A stretch of 64,000 bases of DNA from Blepharisma stoltei (GCA_914767885.1 CAJZBQ010000027.1:310001-374000), one strand, 5' to 3'. Counted from the first letter of the stretch, positions 20,654 to 32,237 are shown. Numbers and translations are program-made. Notes: generated from the sequence alone by a model not told the origin.

Positions 20654-22620
20654 ATGGGTAGCTGCTGTGGAACCCAAACAAGCTACAATAAGCTTTCTTT
20701 GAACCTGCAAGGGAAAACTACTGAAATCCCTAAAAAAATCACAAATTTCAATGAGCTTCAAGCAGAAGCAAGGAGAAACTATCGGCAATTAACCAATAAA
20801 GAATTTACTATGAAGATCAATGAGAACCCTCTGACAAATGATAACTTTTTTCAATATACAAAAGGAAAAGGAAAACTTACCATAACTATTGATATAGAAA
20901 ATGACCAAGCTATCGATTTATCAGGTGGATACATAAGTATTAAATCAGATGAGCTAGAGCATGCAGGTTTTGTAACAAATTTTAATTTGGTAATGACTAC
21001 TAATAAAGTCCTTCCAAGCCCAGAAAAAGCTTTACAAGCTAAATCTGACCTTCAGCTAGACCCAAAAGTATTTTTCTATCGAAACTCTGCACTTTCATTT
21101 TCATTAGTCGGACTTCAAGCTGGCATAAGAGCAGAGCCTTTACCTATCCTCTGCACCAAATTGCACCCTGGGGATAAAATTTCTATCAATAACACAACAG
21201 TAACTCTAATCTCATTGGACCCTTATAAACTAGTATATAAGTATAACGCAATTCCAGGAACTCCTATTCTATATCAAGGAAAAGTTGTAGGGATGCATAT
21301 ATCGAATAATATTGGAGTAAATATTTTAGGGGTTATTGAAGACTTAAAATCAGTCTCCACCGTCCATTTATTTTCTTCACAAATTAACGAGTTTTTGCAT
21401 GAAGTTATATTTGAGGAAGGAATCCCCAGCTCTGAGTCTCGGTTTCATTTTATTTATTGTCCAAAAGAAAATGGGTTATCAAGCTATAACATAATTTCGC
21501 AGGAATTCAAAAATGTTGATATTAAAATACCAAAAAATTCAGTTGTGGCACAAGCTGAGACGGGAGCTTATATATCAGGTGGGAAAAGCGATAACTTAGT
21601 CTGCATAAATAAAATTGCTTTCGCTCAAGCGAAGTTAGCTCCGCTAACTTTCTCTCACTCAAGCAATTTTATTTATGGGGTTGGTTTTTTACCTCGAGAA
21701 CTTCTGCACAGCAATAGCAGTTTAACTTTGGGGATAACCAGAGGAACTGCTCCTCAGTGCGCTCAAGACCTTGAGTTTTTACCCCCTCAGCACACCCGAA
21801 GGAAGGTGGACCCTTAGGTGGAACACGCGCAGGAGCTGAGTCGAAACAAAGCCGTGGCGGCAGCGAAGCCCGTCGAAGCCGAAACGCCTTATTTGTCCGT
21901 GCCTTGATGATCAAAAGGGATTGATCCAGAGGTCCACAGGCCCGACACGTGTACAAATATGGTGACAGCTCTGGAGTTGGCTACCCCGTAGTGGACGTTA
22001 AGCGTTATAAATTTTATAAGATAAGATAAGATAACTTAGTCTGCAAAAAATTTTATTTTTTTGATAGTTATACGTTTACCCTGTTTGAAAAGCATGAAAT
22101 GATCACTGCTAGAGAAAACCATGCTATGGCTATTATGAGTACTGGAGTTTATGTAATAAGTGGATTTAATGGTAGCGAGCTAACTAATGAATGTGAATAT
22201 TTCGATATTAAGAAAAATGTATGGTATCCTATATACCCTATAAATTTACCAAGAAATGGAGCCACAGCAACCGTTTTTCTTGAAAATTTGTATGTGGCTG
22301 GAGGACTGAGGCCAAATGGAAGCTTTTGTGAAAATATTGAAAAGTTTGTTAATAATAGATGAGAAAATTTGAAGATAAAAGCCCCAGAGTCTTTAGGAAA
22401 TATCAAGATTTTTGGAGATGGACAAAAAATGATGATATTAGGGAAAAGCTTGTGGAGATCTAACAATGAGGAGTGGGAAACAATTTCTGATGAAAAGCAA
22501 GAGCTTCCAGGGAAGCATATAGCAATCTTGATGAATAAGCTATATGTTTTTGTAAATCCAAGAAATCTATTGGTTTGGGGAAATGAGAGTGAGTGGAGAA
22601 ATGTAGGGAGAGGAAAGTAA
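20654..22620 (+). CDS. N-myristoylated protein: protease-like domain plus kelch repeats
   Basis: About 508 residues after retroposon removal. MGSCCGTQ is a likely myristoylation/palmitoylation start, so membrane attachment is expected. Residues about 85-260 resemble a trypsin-like fold (GFVTNFNLVMTTNKVLPS, later GTPILYQGKVVGMHIS), but the catalytic His and Ser positions read Lys and Thr, suggesting an inactive protease. Kelch-type repeats follow (VYVISGFNGSELTNECEYFD, LYVAGGLRPNGSFCENIEKF). A retroposon with 16-bp duplications (21590-22045) splits the two parts; its loss gives SDNLVCKKFYFFDSY in frame. TGA near 22360 reads as Trp. The protease likeness is my judgement from short motifs. Confidence 0.6.
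21590..22029 (+). mobile_element. SINE-like retroposon (family S1), second copy
   Basis: A 424-bp body (21606-22029) lies between perfect copies of GATAACTTAGTCTGCA (21590-21605, 22030-22045). It is homologous to the UBA3 copy over the first 250 bp (shared GGGGATAACCAGAGGAACTG and GAACACGCGCAGGAGCTGAG), then diverges. The tail is ATAAGATAAGATAAG. The 5' hairpin TTAGCTCCGCTAA is kept with compensating change against the other copy. Confidence 0.88.
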
Positions 22621-22761
22621 AATTAATAGAATTGTAAACATTGTACATTTCTCAAGAATAATGCTCTTGCATAATAAAATATTAAGTTTTCCAGAATTAA
22701 CTTATCTTAAATTTTTAATAAATTATTGTTACCTTTAAATTGAAATTCAATAATGGCTTAA

Positions 22762-25261
22762 ATGCAAAAGCAAAAAATTCTTATCCTGCTTATTCTGGCT
22801 GGATGATTTTTTTTAACAGTTTTTTATTCTTATTTTCACAATACTCACAACAATCCATTTGAAACGACATCTATTATTTTGAATTCTGAATTATTTTTAG
22901 ATGAAAAATCTCCTCCTCAAACTTCATATCATGCAAGCTTAAACTATTTCGATGATGAAAATTCAGTGTTTCCTCTCGATGTTTCATGTAAACCTGATAC
23001 ATTTGGCTACACTTTGCAGGAAGCCAAGAGATGGTTTGAAGATATTGATTACCCACGATGTGAGACCCTTTACAATTCCACACCAGGTGTAATAAATATT
23101 GATATAGAAAAGAATGTTTTTACTATGAACTGTTCTGGGTATTTTGTATTAGGAAATCGTTATGAAGAAATAGGATCTTATACTCCCACGTCACGGCGGG
23201 TTTATCATGAGCCTGTAAAATTAAAATCAGAAGAGTATGCGTTTGGGACCTGCAGCGATACAAAAACTAAAGATTTCGAACACTTTGTATATAAATTCAG
23301 ACCAGAACCTCTAGCATTAGAAAGAGCTGAAAAGGCTCTTAAAGGCAAGCCTTTAAATATTGTTATGCTTGTAATTGATTCATTAAGTAGAAGGAATTTT
23401 TTAAGAAAACTTCCAAAATCGGTGGAATTTTTAAAAAATTTAGATGAAAATTACTCAATTTTTGATTTTAAGATGAATAATGTTATGGGAAGAGACTCAC
23501 ATCATTTTTATATGCCAGCATTATTTGGTGACATTAAATACAAAATAAATTTAGATTACAGAGGAGACTTGCACACTGAAAAGTCAATTTGAAGATATTT
23601 GCATCAAAACGGATTTGTTTCATTATTAGGAACTGATATCTGCGGTGATAGTGTGTCTATGCTTATAAATTAGAAAAAATAATAATAATTTTTTTTAAAA
23701 ATTTTTTTTTTTGGAAAAATAATTAATTATTCTATGTTTCTTGGCAAAAATCCTAAAGTTGATCATATAATGGGCACAATCTTTTGTGCTGCAAAAAAAT
23801 ATTATGGGTATCATCAAGATAAAACTTCAGAGAGATGCATAGGGAATAAGAATGTCCATGCAATAATGATGGACCATATTTTAAAATTTTCTGAAGCCTA
23901 TAGAAATGTATCGAGATTTACCTATATGCATATATACATAAAAAAAAATGGTGACGACAGACAATCCAACCTCTCGACCCTATTTCTTCAACAGCAGTAG
24001 GCAGAGGCCCAGAGTTGGAGATTAAAGTGTAATCCTTTATGTATGTAGGCTAGGTTTACTCGAGTACTGGGAGCTGATGCCTAGGGCTTGGGATTTCCCT
24101 CCTAGGCAATCAGTGGAAAGGATAGGACCAGCAACAGCCCCAGAGGATGCTAAGTCCCTCAAACAGGGCTCAAGAGGTGAAATCTATCTAAAGAGAACTG
24201 GGAGTTTCAACCCAGGTGATGGGTCCTTAGGCTCCAGAAGCCATGGAAGCCAAGAAGGTTTGTGAATCCTTTGCCTGCAGCGGCGAGGAGGCTGTCTACC
24301 AGGAGCCCACTGAGGATGTAAAGTAAAATATTGGTGAATCCCCGGTTGTCGCATAACTAACTAAATAGCTACCTATATGCATATAAATACAGGACATGAA
24401 CCTACAGGCACAGTTATTTCTACACTTGACTTGGATTTGGTTGAATTTTTAAGAAGTATTTTGAGTAGAAATGAAGATTTAATTCTTTTTATTAAAGGAG
24501 ATCATGGCTCAAGGCACGGAGGTTGGCTGAAAACAAGTTCTGGTGTAAACGAGCATAGAATCCCATTAACATTTCTAATTGCTTCTAATTCATTTTTATC
24601 AAAAATCCCAAAAAGCATAGAAACCCTCATCCAAAATTCAAATAAATTGATTAGCAATTATGATTTTCATAGCACACTGATTGGGCTTGGAAATTTTTCT
24701 CAAGAAGATATTTCTTCAATGACATCAATTCGATTCAAATCATATAATTTATTTACTGAAATAATACCTGACAACAGAACATGCATTGATGCTGGTATAA
24801 ATTTAACCTGATGTAGCTGCTTACCAGTTGAGTACTTGCAAGACTCAGAGTTTAATTCTCCTTTTGTTCTAAAAATTGTATATCAAGTTATTCTGAAGCT
24901 TAATTTGATAAATAATTGCATTGGACAATCTGATACTTGTGTATGCAAATTTCTTACTCTTGAGACTATTTTAAAAGCTGGGGTTATCGAATATGACGGT
25001 GATGCTTTTTTTAAACTAACTTTTAAAGTTAGAGAAAGTCAAAAGGCAATATTTAGAGCTGATGTTAGGCTGTCTAAAGAAGAAATGGGGGATGAGGTAA
25101 CTGCTGATAATGATTTATTTAAAGCAAAGCCAATAAAATTTGACGATTACAAGTTTTTGAAAATTTTAAATGTAAATCGGCTTGACCAGAGAGAAGATGA
25201 GTGCAAATATATAACAGAAAAATATGAAAAAGATCCTGATTATTGTTTATGTGGCTTTTAA
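22762..25261 (+). CDS. DUF229-like membrane protein (alkaline-phosphatase/sulfatase fold)
   Basis: About 657 residues. A type II signal anchor (ILILLILAGWFFLTVFYSYF, Trp from TGA) is followed by a luminal or extracellular domain with metal-site-like segments IVMLVIDSLSRRNF, YMHINTGHEPTG and IKGDHGSRHGGWL, typical of DUF229 proteins of the alkaline-phosphatase superfamily. The substrate is unknown. The C-terminal part is Cys-rich (CIGQSDTCVCKF, CLCGF). Two inserts: 75 bp (23658-23732), whose removal gives GDSVSMFLGKNPKVDH, and a retroposon (23919-24369), whose removal gives TYMHINTGHEPTG across the active-site region. TGA codons near 23590 and 24809 also read as Trp. Confidence 0.75.
23658..23732. 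other. 75-bp IES in DUF229 gene
   Basis: AT-rich insert flanked by TCTATG and TCTATG (TA at 23658-23659 and 23733-23734). It contains TAG and three TAA codons in frame. Removal joins SVSM to FLGKNPK. Confidence 0.7.
23919..24369 (+). mobile_element. SINE-like retroposon (family S2) in DUF229 gene
   Basis: A 435-bp GC-rich body (23935-24369) lies between perfect 16-bp copies of TACCTATATGCATATA (23919-23934, 24370-24385). It has a 5' A-rich run and a 3' tail TAACTAACTAAATAG. Its sequence is unrelated to S1 as far as I can see, but size, duplication length and tail style are the same, suggesting mobilisation by one LINE machinery. Confidence 0.85.
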
Positions 25262-25507
25262 ATAACCAGTAATAAATGATAACACAAGTTAGTCTAATTT
25301 CATTTTTTTTAAATATTTTCAAGTGAATACACAAATAGATCTATATTATAAAATTTGTTCATCAATAAAAATAATACCTCAAAATTTTTCCACTTATTGT
25401 TCTATTCTCTATCTAAATGATTAACAATCACAAAAATCATACATAATAATAAAATGCAAACTTAAAAACACAAGCAACTCTCAGGATTAATAAAGTAAGT
25501 ATTATAA

Positions 25508-27655
25508 ATGTTAATTTTTGGTAAAGCATGCGGTGGCTCTCGGAAAAAAGGTCAACCTCGAAGAGACCTTGACCTCAAAATTCTAAGCCAAAGATACAGA
25601 TTTACTGACCCAGAACTTATCCTTTATAAGCAACGCTTTGAACGCATTGCAAGAGGGCTAGGCTTCACTATAGAAGATTTTAGAGAAAACATGGGACTCC
25701 TAGGTATGAAATCAACCCGTTTAATAGCAGATAGGATTTTTGCAGTCATGAACAAGTCAAAATCAGGGATTGTAACCCTTGAAGAATATTTAAGCTACAC
25801 AAATATTTTAATGAACGGAACAAAGCCAGAAAAAGCCCATCAAAGCTTCAAATTAATAAAAAATGCAGGAGAAGGAAATATTACTTACAGTGAATTTTCA
25901 AGCTGAATCATTAATGTTTGAAAAATGTATAATACTTTGACAGGAATTGAGGTTTCTGCAACACAAGAGGATATTCGGTATTATTTTGATCTCCTGGATT
26001 TAAAAAAAGATAACGAAATTGATTTAGAAGAGTATACTGAATCAATGGGAAAAAATGAAAATCTGTTTGAATGGTTCGATTTTGTAAATAAAAGAATTAC
26101 TGATAAGATAAACCCACCTAATGTTGACCAAAAAAGACTTGAAAATATGAGCTATAAAGAATCAATAGAAAATATCGAAAATGATATAAAAGACTGCCTG
26201 GGCATAATCAATGGTTTAGATATTGAAAAACCAGATATCTCAAAAATGAGAGCTTATAGCCAAAGCGGTATAAATTTCCCGCTCAGAAAAGGAAGCACTT
26301 TTTCAAATTATTCCAGCCAAAAATATGAAATCAATGACAATAGTACATCAGAAACTGATATTAATATTGGCAATGCAAAAGTTCCAAAAATTTTATTATC
26401 AGAATGCTCTGATGAAGAAAATGATGAAAATGAAAAAAAGCTGGAAAAACTGAAAGAAAAATTGGTTAACTTATTAGAAAAATTAAAAATATTTAAAGAA
26501 AGCGACTTATCAAGCACTCATAGTAGAGTTAAAGAAGAAGAGCTAGCCTTATCAAGTATAGAAATGAAAAATGTGCATAGGAAAGACTCAGCAATTCACT
26601 GGGGGGATCATGATTGAAATTTAGTTCTGAATATGATGCTTGGAATACAAAAAGCAGTAAAAGCATCAGCAGTAAATTTAGATCCAACTGCTGATGTTAC
26701 TAAAGAAGAATTCAAAGAAAAATCTAAACATAATCTTCTACCAGGAAAGGAAAATCAAAACAGAAAAGTTTATAAGTTCAGAGATTATGCCCCAATGATT
26801 TTTGAGCGAATTAGAAGATTTTATGGAATTTCTGCAAGTGAATATACAAAATCATTAGGTGTTGAAAAAATAATGCAAAGCCTAATGGTTAATGAATTTT
26901 CCTCTTTAGAAGGTCAATGCTCATCAGGAAAAAGTGGAAGCTTTTTCTACTTCAGTGATGATGGGAAATATATATTAAAAACATTGAAAAGAGAGGAATA
27001 TTTATTTTTAAGAAAAATTTTGCCTGATTATTACTTTCATGTCATGAAGAATCCCCACACTCTAATCACCAGGTTCTTTGGTTTCCACAAATTAATAGTA
27101 AGTGTTGGACACATGCTTTATTTTGTAGTAATGGGAAATGTCTTCAAATCAGGACACGAGCTCCAAGAAGTCTTTGACCTAAAAGGTTCCACATATGGAA
27201 GATCTACCAATCCAAATGCAGATAAATCAGTAGCAAGAAAAGACTTAGATTTTCTTCAATTAAATAAAAAAATTATCATAGGAAAAGATAGAAAAAGACT
27301 ATTAATCCAGCAAATAGAAAGAGATTCAGAACTAATGGTCAGTTTAAATATAATTGATTATAGCTTGCTATTAGGCATTCATGAAATCCAAAATAATAGT
27401 GAAATAATAAACAAACTTGCTAATCATTCAGATTTTATCCCATTTGTAGAAAGAGATAATGGTGGGATTATCAGTAGCGACGGAAAAACACTTTATTTTA
27501 TGGGAATTATTGACATATTAACACATTATGGAAGCAAGAAAAAAGTTGAGCATATGCTAAAAGCAGCACTTCATGACAAAAATGCAGTTTCTTGTGCTCC
27601 ACCAGGGTTTTATGCACAGCGGTTTATTACTTTTCTTGATTCTTTGATTGAGTAA
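25508..27655 (+). CDS. Phosphatidylinositol phosphate kinase fused to EF-hands
   Basis: 715 residues, no insert or intron. The N-terminal 200 residues are neuronal-calcium-sensor-like: EF-hand loops MNKSKSGIVTLEEYL and LDLKKDNEIDLEEYTES. A charged linker follows. The C-terminal half is a PIP kinase: FFYFSDDGKYILKTLKREE (catalytic Lys), VFDLKGSTYGR, NIIDYSLLLGIHE, YFMGIIDILTHYG and the activation-loop end CAPPGFYAQRF. It probably makes PtdIns(4,5)P2 under calcium control. The same fusion is known in apicomplexans. TGA codons at about 25904, 25919 and 26615 read as Trp; the standard code would break the gene into three. Confidence 0.88.
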
Positions 27656-27702
27656 TTAATTGTATAAAATTGATTAATTATTATTTAATTTATATTGCTA
27701 AA

Positions 27703-29605
27703 TTACGCAATACTCACCCATTTTTCAAAGAATTTTCTTTCTGTTTTCCTAACTCCTCCCTCCGTGAGCGAACAAAAAAATTTTGTTTGCTCACGGTGGG
27801 GGTTAATTTTTTTTTTAAAAAAAATCTAATTCGCAAAAATTGGAAAGCAAATATTAATTTAATTTATAAAATTTATGTTTTAAAACGCAACTTGCTTAAA
27901 ATTAAACAGAATTAGCCAGAGATTTCATTATATAATTATCACTTATATATCAAAATTTTTCATAAAAACTTTTTCTATTAAAAAAAATTTTTGTTCACTC
28001 ACGGAGGGTGGGTTTTTAGGCAAAAAATAGGGATTTTTCTAATGGTTTTTGTTCACTCACGGAGGGGGGAGTAAGGTAATTTTCTATAATTTTGATAAGT
28101 GTATGAAGATTTTTCCTTTTGAGGTTTCTTTCTTGTGATTTTGCCTGCCATGCAAAGAAGGTGACCTTAGAAAGGGAAGATTTTTGCAATTTGACGTTAA
28201 ACAGGTAAGATACAATTTGACTTAGGCCTTCTGGGCACTCTTCTTGATTAACATTTTTTAAAAAGCTCGAAGTGTCAAGGGTTGAATTATAAAAACTTTC
28301 TCCTGAGTACACAAAAGACTTGTCAAGATTTAGTGAAGATTCAATTCTGCACAGAGGCTTATAGGAAAGCTGATAAGACGCGAACTTTATTATTTTTTGT
28401 TGTTTAGGAAATTCAATAAAAGACCCAGAAACTTGCTGATTTCATTTTGTCCATGCCTGAAGAACACAGATCATAAGAATATGATCTAAGTTTCTTAGAG
28501 CTGCTTTAATAATTTTATGTGATTTTTTTAATGGCTCTGCTTTGTGCTCTTCCATATACTCCAATGAAGTAAACGCTTTTTGCTTTGGTGTGAAAATTTT
28601 CACTGCAATAACCTCATCGACTCTTGTTACAACATTCCTTGTGACAGTTTCAATTTCTTCTACCTCTTCAATGTATTCTGGGCTTTTTCATGTTTCAAAA
28701 GCTCTTAAGAGATCTCTGTTTAATATAAAATTTAAATTTCGTATATTGATAATGATTAATCTAAATACTAGCATTTATATTATAAAATTATTTTAGTTAA
28801 AAATAGAATATTTTATTATGAGAAGATAGTCAAAATTAAAAAACAAATGCTATAAAATTGTTTTTCTGAATTTAAATCTTTCAGAACTCAACAAAGCATC
28901 ATCTTTGTGCAATGATTTCCATTTAAAAAATGCTGTTTTTATGTTATACCTAACAATATGTGCTAAATTCTGTAAATGTGATTTTCCATTAGTCTCTTGT
29001 GAAACTTTGGGCTTTTTCATTCTTATAAGCCAAGTTCTCAAACTTTTTTTGATTAAATGTAACAAATGCTGAAGCTTGCATCTCAGAATCGTCAGTTTAA
29101 ACGATCTCTGCTTTATATCATCAAAATAGCTTTTTTTTTTAAATATCATTATTTTTGATAATCCAAAAAGTGCTACATTTTGTGCAGACGATACATAATC
29201 TTCGTATTTTCGCTTAGTTTCATTAATTTCGTCCTCAAGTACTAGCTGTTTTCATCTAAAAAAACCTTCACACACGCTTAAATAGGCATTTGTGTTATAA
29301 AAATGTACGCTTGCTCAACTAAGTTTTTTTAGCCATTTCATTGCACTCTTGTGGTTTTGAATTTCATCAATTTTATCATAAAATATTCGAGTATTTGCCT
29401 TTCATTTGATAAGAAATTCCTTCATAAGCCCATGGTACCTTAAAGTTCCACAGCGAATGATATGATCTAAAACTCCAACCCCTGATGTTAATCGTGAATG
29501 GGGTAAAACTTTAAATTTTGGGACATAAACATGGGATTTTACACTTTGAAAATATCATCTATATAAAGCATCCTGATCTAAGTGAATTTTAGTTGACATC
29601 ACCAT
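27703..29605 (-). CDS. Sfi1-like Trp-repeat protein, 5' end uncertain
   Basis: About 497 residues from ATG at 29605. Helical units with a central aromatic/Trp recur (LYRWYFQ, FLIKWKAN, FFRWKQLV, LRTWLIRM, AFFKWKSL, AFETWKSP), as in Sfi1-type centrin-binding proteins of basal bodies. Several of these Trp are TGA. The frame is open further upstream to about 29790 (TKNKRQLLNSGVRIKSH) without ATG, so a missing first exon or an unrecognised insert is likely. Two inserts: a MITE (27750-28071, removal gives IIENYLRKTERKFFEKWV) and an 87-bp IES (28766-28852, removal gives RKTILFRLIIINIRN). The Sfi1 assignment is tentative. Confidence 0.5.
27750..28071 (-). mobile_element. Family A MITE as IES
   Basis: 322 bp with TAA on both sides and ends CTCCTCCCTCCGTGAGCG and the inverse; hairpin end at the left. 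It sits 12 codons before the stop of the Sfi1-like gene. Retention would replace the native C-terminus. Confidence 0.82.
28766..28852. other. 87-bp IES
   Basis: Flanking TA at 28766-28767 and 28853-28854. Ends TACTAGCATTTA and (inverted) TATAGCATTTG are related. It carries several stops in the host frame; removal joins FRKTIL to FRLIII. Confidence 0.65.
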
Positions 29606-29895
29606 TCGTTTTATTGATTCAGTCAGAATATTCTTTTTTTCTGAAGGTGTTAATTTAATTTTTTTGAATTTTTTGTGAACATGTGTACGATGAGACTTTA
29701 TCCTTACTCCGCTATTTAATAACTGACGCTTATTTTTCGTTATTAATTGAGCATAGATTATTAAATTATTAGAATTTATATTTATATTAAATTAAGTGTT
29801 TAAGGTGTCTAGCAAATAATTTCATGATGTTGAATTTTATGACATTACTATTAATTAATTTAAAAAATTGTTGAATAAAAGTTTTTATTTAAATA

Positions 29896-30654
29896 TTAAA
29901 CAACAATTAAAAAAGTTCATAAAAAGCCAAAAAAAAATCAAATATTTCTCAATAATTCAATGGAAATTAGCAGATTAATTTGATTTTTTTCAAACAAAGG
30001 ATGAACTACAAGCTTAAAAATGTGATTATAACGTCTCCTCATTATACCTTCAGAACAAGTATGGCTCGACCTGAAACTCCCCCTCCCCTCCCCCACCCCC
30101 CTGACGGTTTCAGTTTGAACGAAATTGTTAATTCAAAATGACAAGTCCCTCACTAAGGATTTGACAAGTCAAATTCAATTTGTAGATTTCAATAAAGCTG
30201 AAACCGTCAAGGGACGGGGGGAGGTGAAAGGGGGTTCTCAGATCGATCTAAAACTGTGCTCACGGTATACTTTAGTAATGGAGTGTGAGAAAACCATAGC
30301 TTTGTATTCAATAGAATCATCAGCATAGCCTATAGACTCGCTATGAAAGGTTGACCCATCAGTTCGACTTGGTGGCCGACTTTCACTAAATTTATATGAA
30401 GAAGAAGACTCGCTATAGCCTTCCGAGTCTTCTCGGTCTAACTGATTTTCCGGCCCTGCATATGACCGACGTACATATGAAATATATTTTCTCACACTTG
30501 GAGCTGGCTCTTCTTGATCATTTTCCTGGAATTCTTGAGCCACATTTTGAATACACTGGACAGCAAGGTTTAAATTCTCAGCCTTAGATAGAGTTGATAT
30601 AATAGAATAAACTTCATTTGTGGAAGATGATTTTGGATTTCTATATCTCGCCAT
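29896..30654 (-). CDS. Hypothetical Ser-rich protein with hydrophobic C-terminus
   Basis: Unrecognised, about 189 residues. The N-terminal 130 residues are polar and Ser-rich (EGYSESSSSYKFSESRPPS). Removing the 189-bp insert (30060-30248) joins YREHSF to TCSEGIMRRRYNHIF. The end is hydrophobic (IWFFFGFLWTFLIVV, two Trp from TGA) and could be a tail anchor. If the insert were retained the frame would run into GC-rich insert sequence. Confidence 0.5.
30060..30248. other. 189-bp IES with GC-rich inverted repeats
   Basis: TA at 30060-30061 and 30249-30250. The ends are related inverted repeats, TATGGCTCGACCTGAAACTC and TAGATCGATCTGAGAACC, followed by long C-runs and a shared GACGGTTTCAG. The two arms cover about 85 bp each, so the whole insert can fold. 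Confidence 0.75.
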
Positions 30655-31055
30655 TCGGTTAAATTGTAAATTTATTTTTAATTAGGCAAATTTTCAGCCG
30701 TGTTTTCTAGAAATACACGAGATTGGATATTTAAAGGGTTAAATGATAAACAGTTCTAAAGGTAATCGAATACTGAACGGATATGGAAATTATAAATATG
30801 GATAACTAACTAATAAATTATTATGAAAATCTATATCTATTATATTTAAATTGATTTTATATCTATTTTTCTTTGAAAAATAATGGAAATTTGATTTCCT
30901 GATTATAAGAACAATTTTATAAAATGAGGCACATATTATTTCTTAAAATTATAAAGAATTTTTTGCATTATGAATTATTTAGAAATGGAGATAAAAATAA
31001 GTAAAATAGTAGGAAATATTTTAGTACAATTTTAAGACACAATAAAGATAAATTC
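30655..31055. other. Intergenic, nothing recognised
   Basis: AT-rich spacer upstream of the 30654 start. No open frame of note, no repeat and no RNA gene seen. Confidence 0.45.
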
Positions 31056-31357
31056 TAACTCTCCCTCATCTTGATCAAACGATTCCATTAAAAATTTCTT
31101 TAAAAATTGGGAAAATTAATCCCTATCCTTAATCGAACGATTTTCACATAGTCATAGATCAAATAGCACACCTCTAATCTAACTATCTAACTTTTTTAAT
31201 AACGAATCTTAGATAATCGCTAATACATAATTCTAATACAATTTTTGCATATTTGTTAATTTATATTTTTGGCGAGCAAAACAGTTGATATGAAAAAAAA
31301 TTCATCTCAATTGAAATTTATATAGACCTATTTCCCTTGATGGAGGTTGAAGGAGGG
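31056..31357. mobile_element. Diverged MITE (family C), intergenic
   Basis: About 302 bp between TAA duplications. Ends CTCTCCCTCATCTTGATC and (inverted) CCCTCCTTCAACCTCCATC are imperfect inverted repeats; a subterminal CCTTAATCGAACGATTTTC echoes the left CTTGATCAAACGATTCC. It lacks the family A core. Confidence 0.55.
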
Positions 31358-31384
31358 TAAGATAAATTATAAAAATAATTGAAA

Positions 31385-32093
31385 ATGGCTTACAATAGAT
31401 ATCTTTTCAATTCTTTTGAACACTATGGCTCAATTCTACGTGCAATTCGACCTTTAGTCTTGCAGCTCTTCTTAATTAGTGGTCTTATGGCAGGCGGCTC
31501 ATTGAATAGCAAAGTAAATTTTGAGAAATACAACAAATCAACCTTAACCCTAACCTTTGTATTTAGATGTCGTAAGAGCATTTATGGTGCAGCCAAAGCT
31601 TACCGCGAGGTCCTGAGGCCGTTATGACTCAACACTAGCGATGACAAGGCGATTTATCTTCATGCTTCGCACCTGTTGTCTGAACCAAAGCATCAATCTT
31701 TCAATGCGAATGCACCCAATTAATTTGAATCTCCTCAAATGGATACCGGCGAGCTACGGGCTTGCTTCCATCTTGCATTAGACTATCCGCCTCTCTGCCA
31801 CGGAGAGACTACACTAATAATCTTCATCCCACATGCCTTGATTCCAGCCCATCTCGCCAGCCTCCTCCTATCTCAGGATCCCAATATATGGTAGGGCTTG
31901 GCTTGAGGAAAATCTCTTTATCAGCTGAGCAAAAGCTTCACCTGTGGAGAAAAACTTTTCCTAAATAAAAATAGCTCAGGTCTGTCGAGCTAATTCCATC
32001 TTTGGCTTATATATTTTCTACTACAAATCAGCCAAGTCAATTCTTTACAAGCTAGCAGAAATAGAAATCAAAGAAAATGAGATTAATAAATAA
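31385..32093 (+). CDS. Small membrane protein split by a retroposon-like insert
   Basis: About 72 residues after removal of 31529-32018: MAYNRYLFNSFEHYGSILRA, a single membrane helix (LVLQLFLISGLMAGG), then a basic/acidic tail FEKYYKSAKSILYKLAEIEI. I do not recognise it; the size and layout would suit an accessory subunit of a membrane complex. The upstream half alone would read through insert sequence to a TGA/TAA. The joined frame is supported by the imperfect duplication at the insert edges. Confidence 0.5.
31529..32018 (+). mobile_element. GC-rich retroposon-like insert (S5)
   Basis: 490 bp. The edges carry imperfect direct repeats TACAACAAATCAACC (31529) and TACTACAAATCAGCC (32019), 13 of 15 identical, compatible with an aged target duplication. 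The interior (about 31600-31960) is GC-richer than the surroundings. TA at each edge allows frame-true excision. Confidence 0.55.
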
Positions 32094-32237
32094 TAAGCTC
32101 AAGAGTTTCAAATCTGCCTAACAATCTTAATCTTCGTAAAATTGGTAACGATTACAATTACTAAATTTTTCCTCACAAGATTAAATTATCTTTAAAATTA
32201 AACCCTTTAAATCGCTCACATATATAATACCTTATGA

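Noticed and set aside
21669..21956. 95-aa ORF on the minus strand
   Set aside because: It lies in the non-coding retroposon body; the host kelch gene runs on the plus strand around it.
31541..31556. ACCTTAACCCTAACC looks like telomere repeat
   Set aside because: Only about two imperfect units, inside the left half of a split gene/insert edge; no array and no chromosome-end context.
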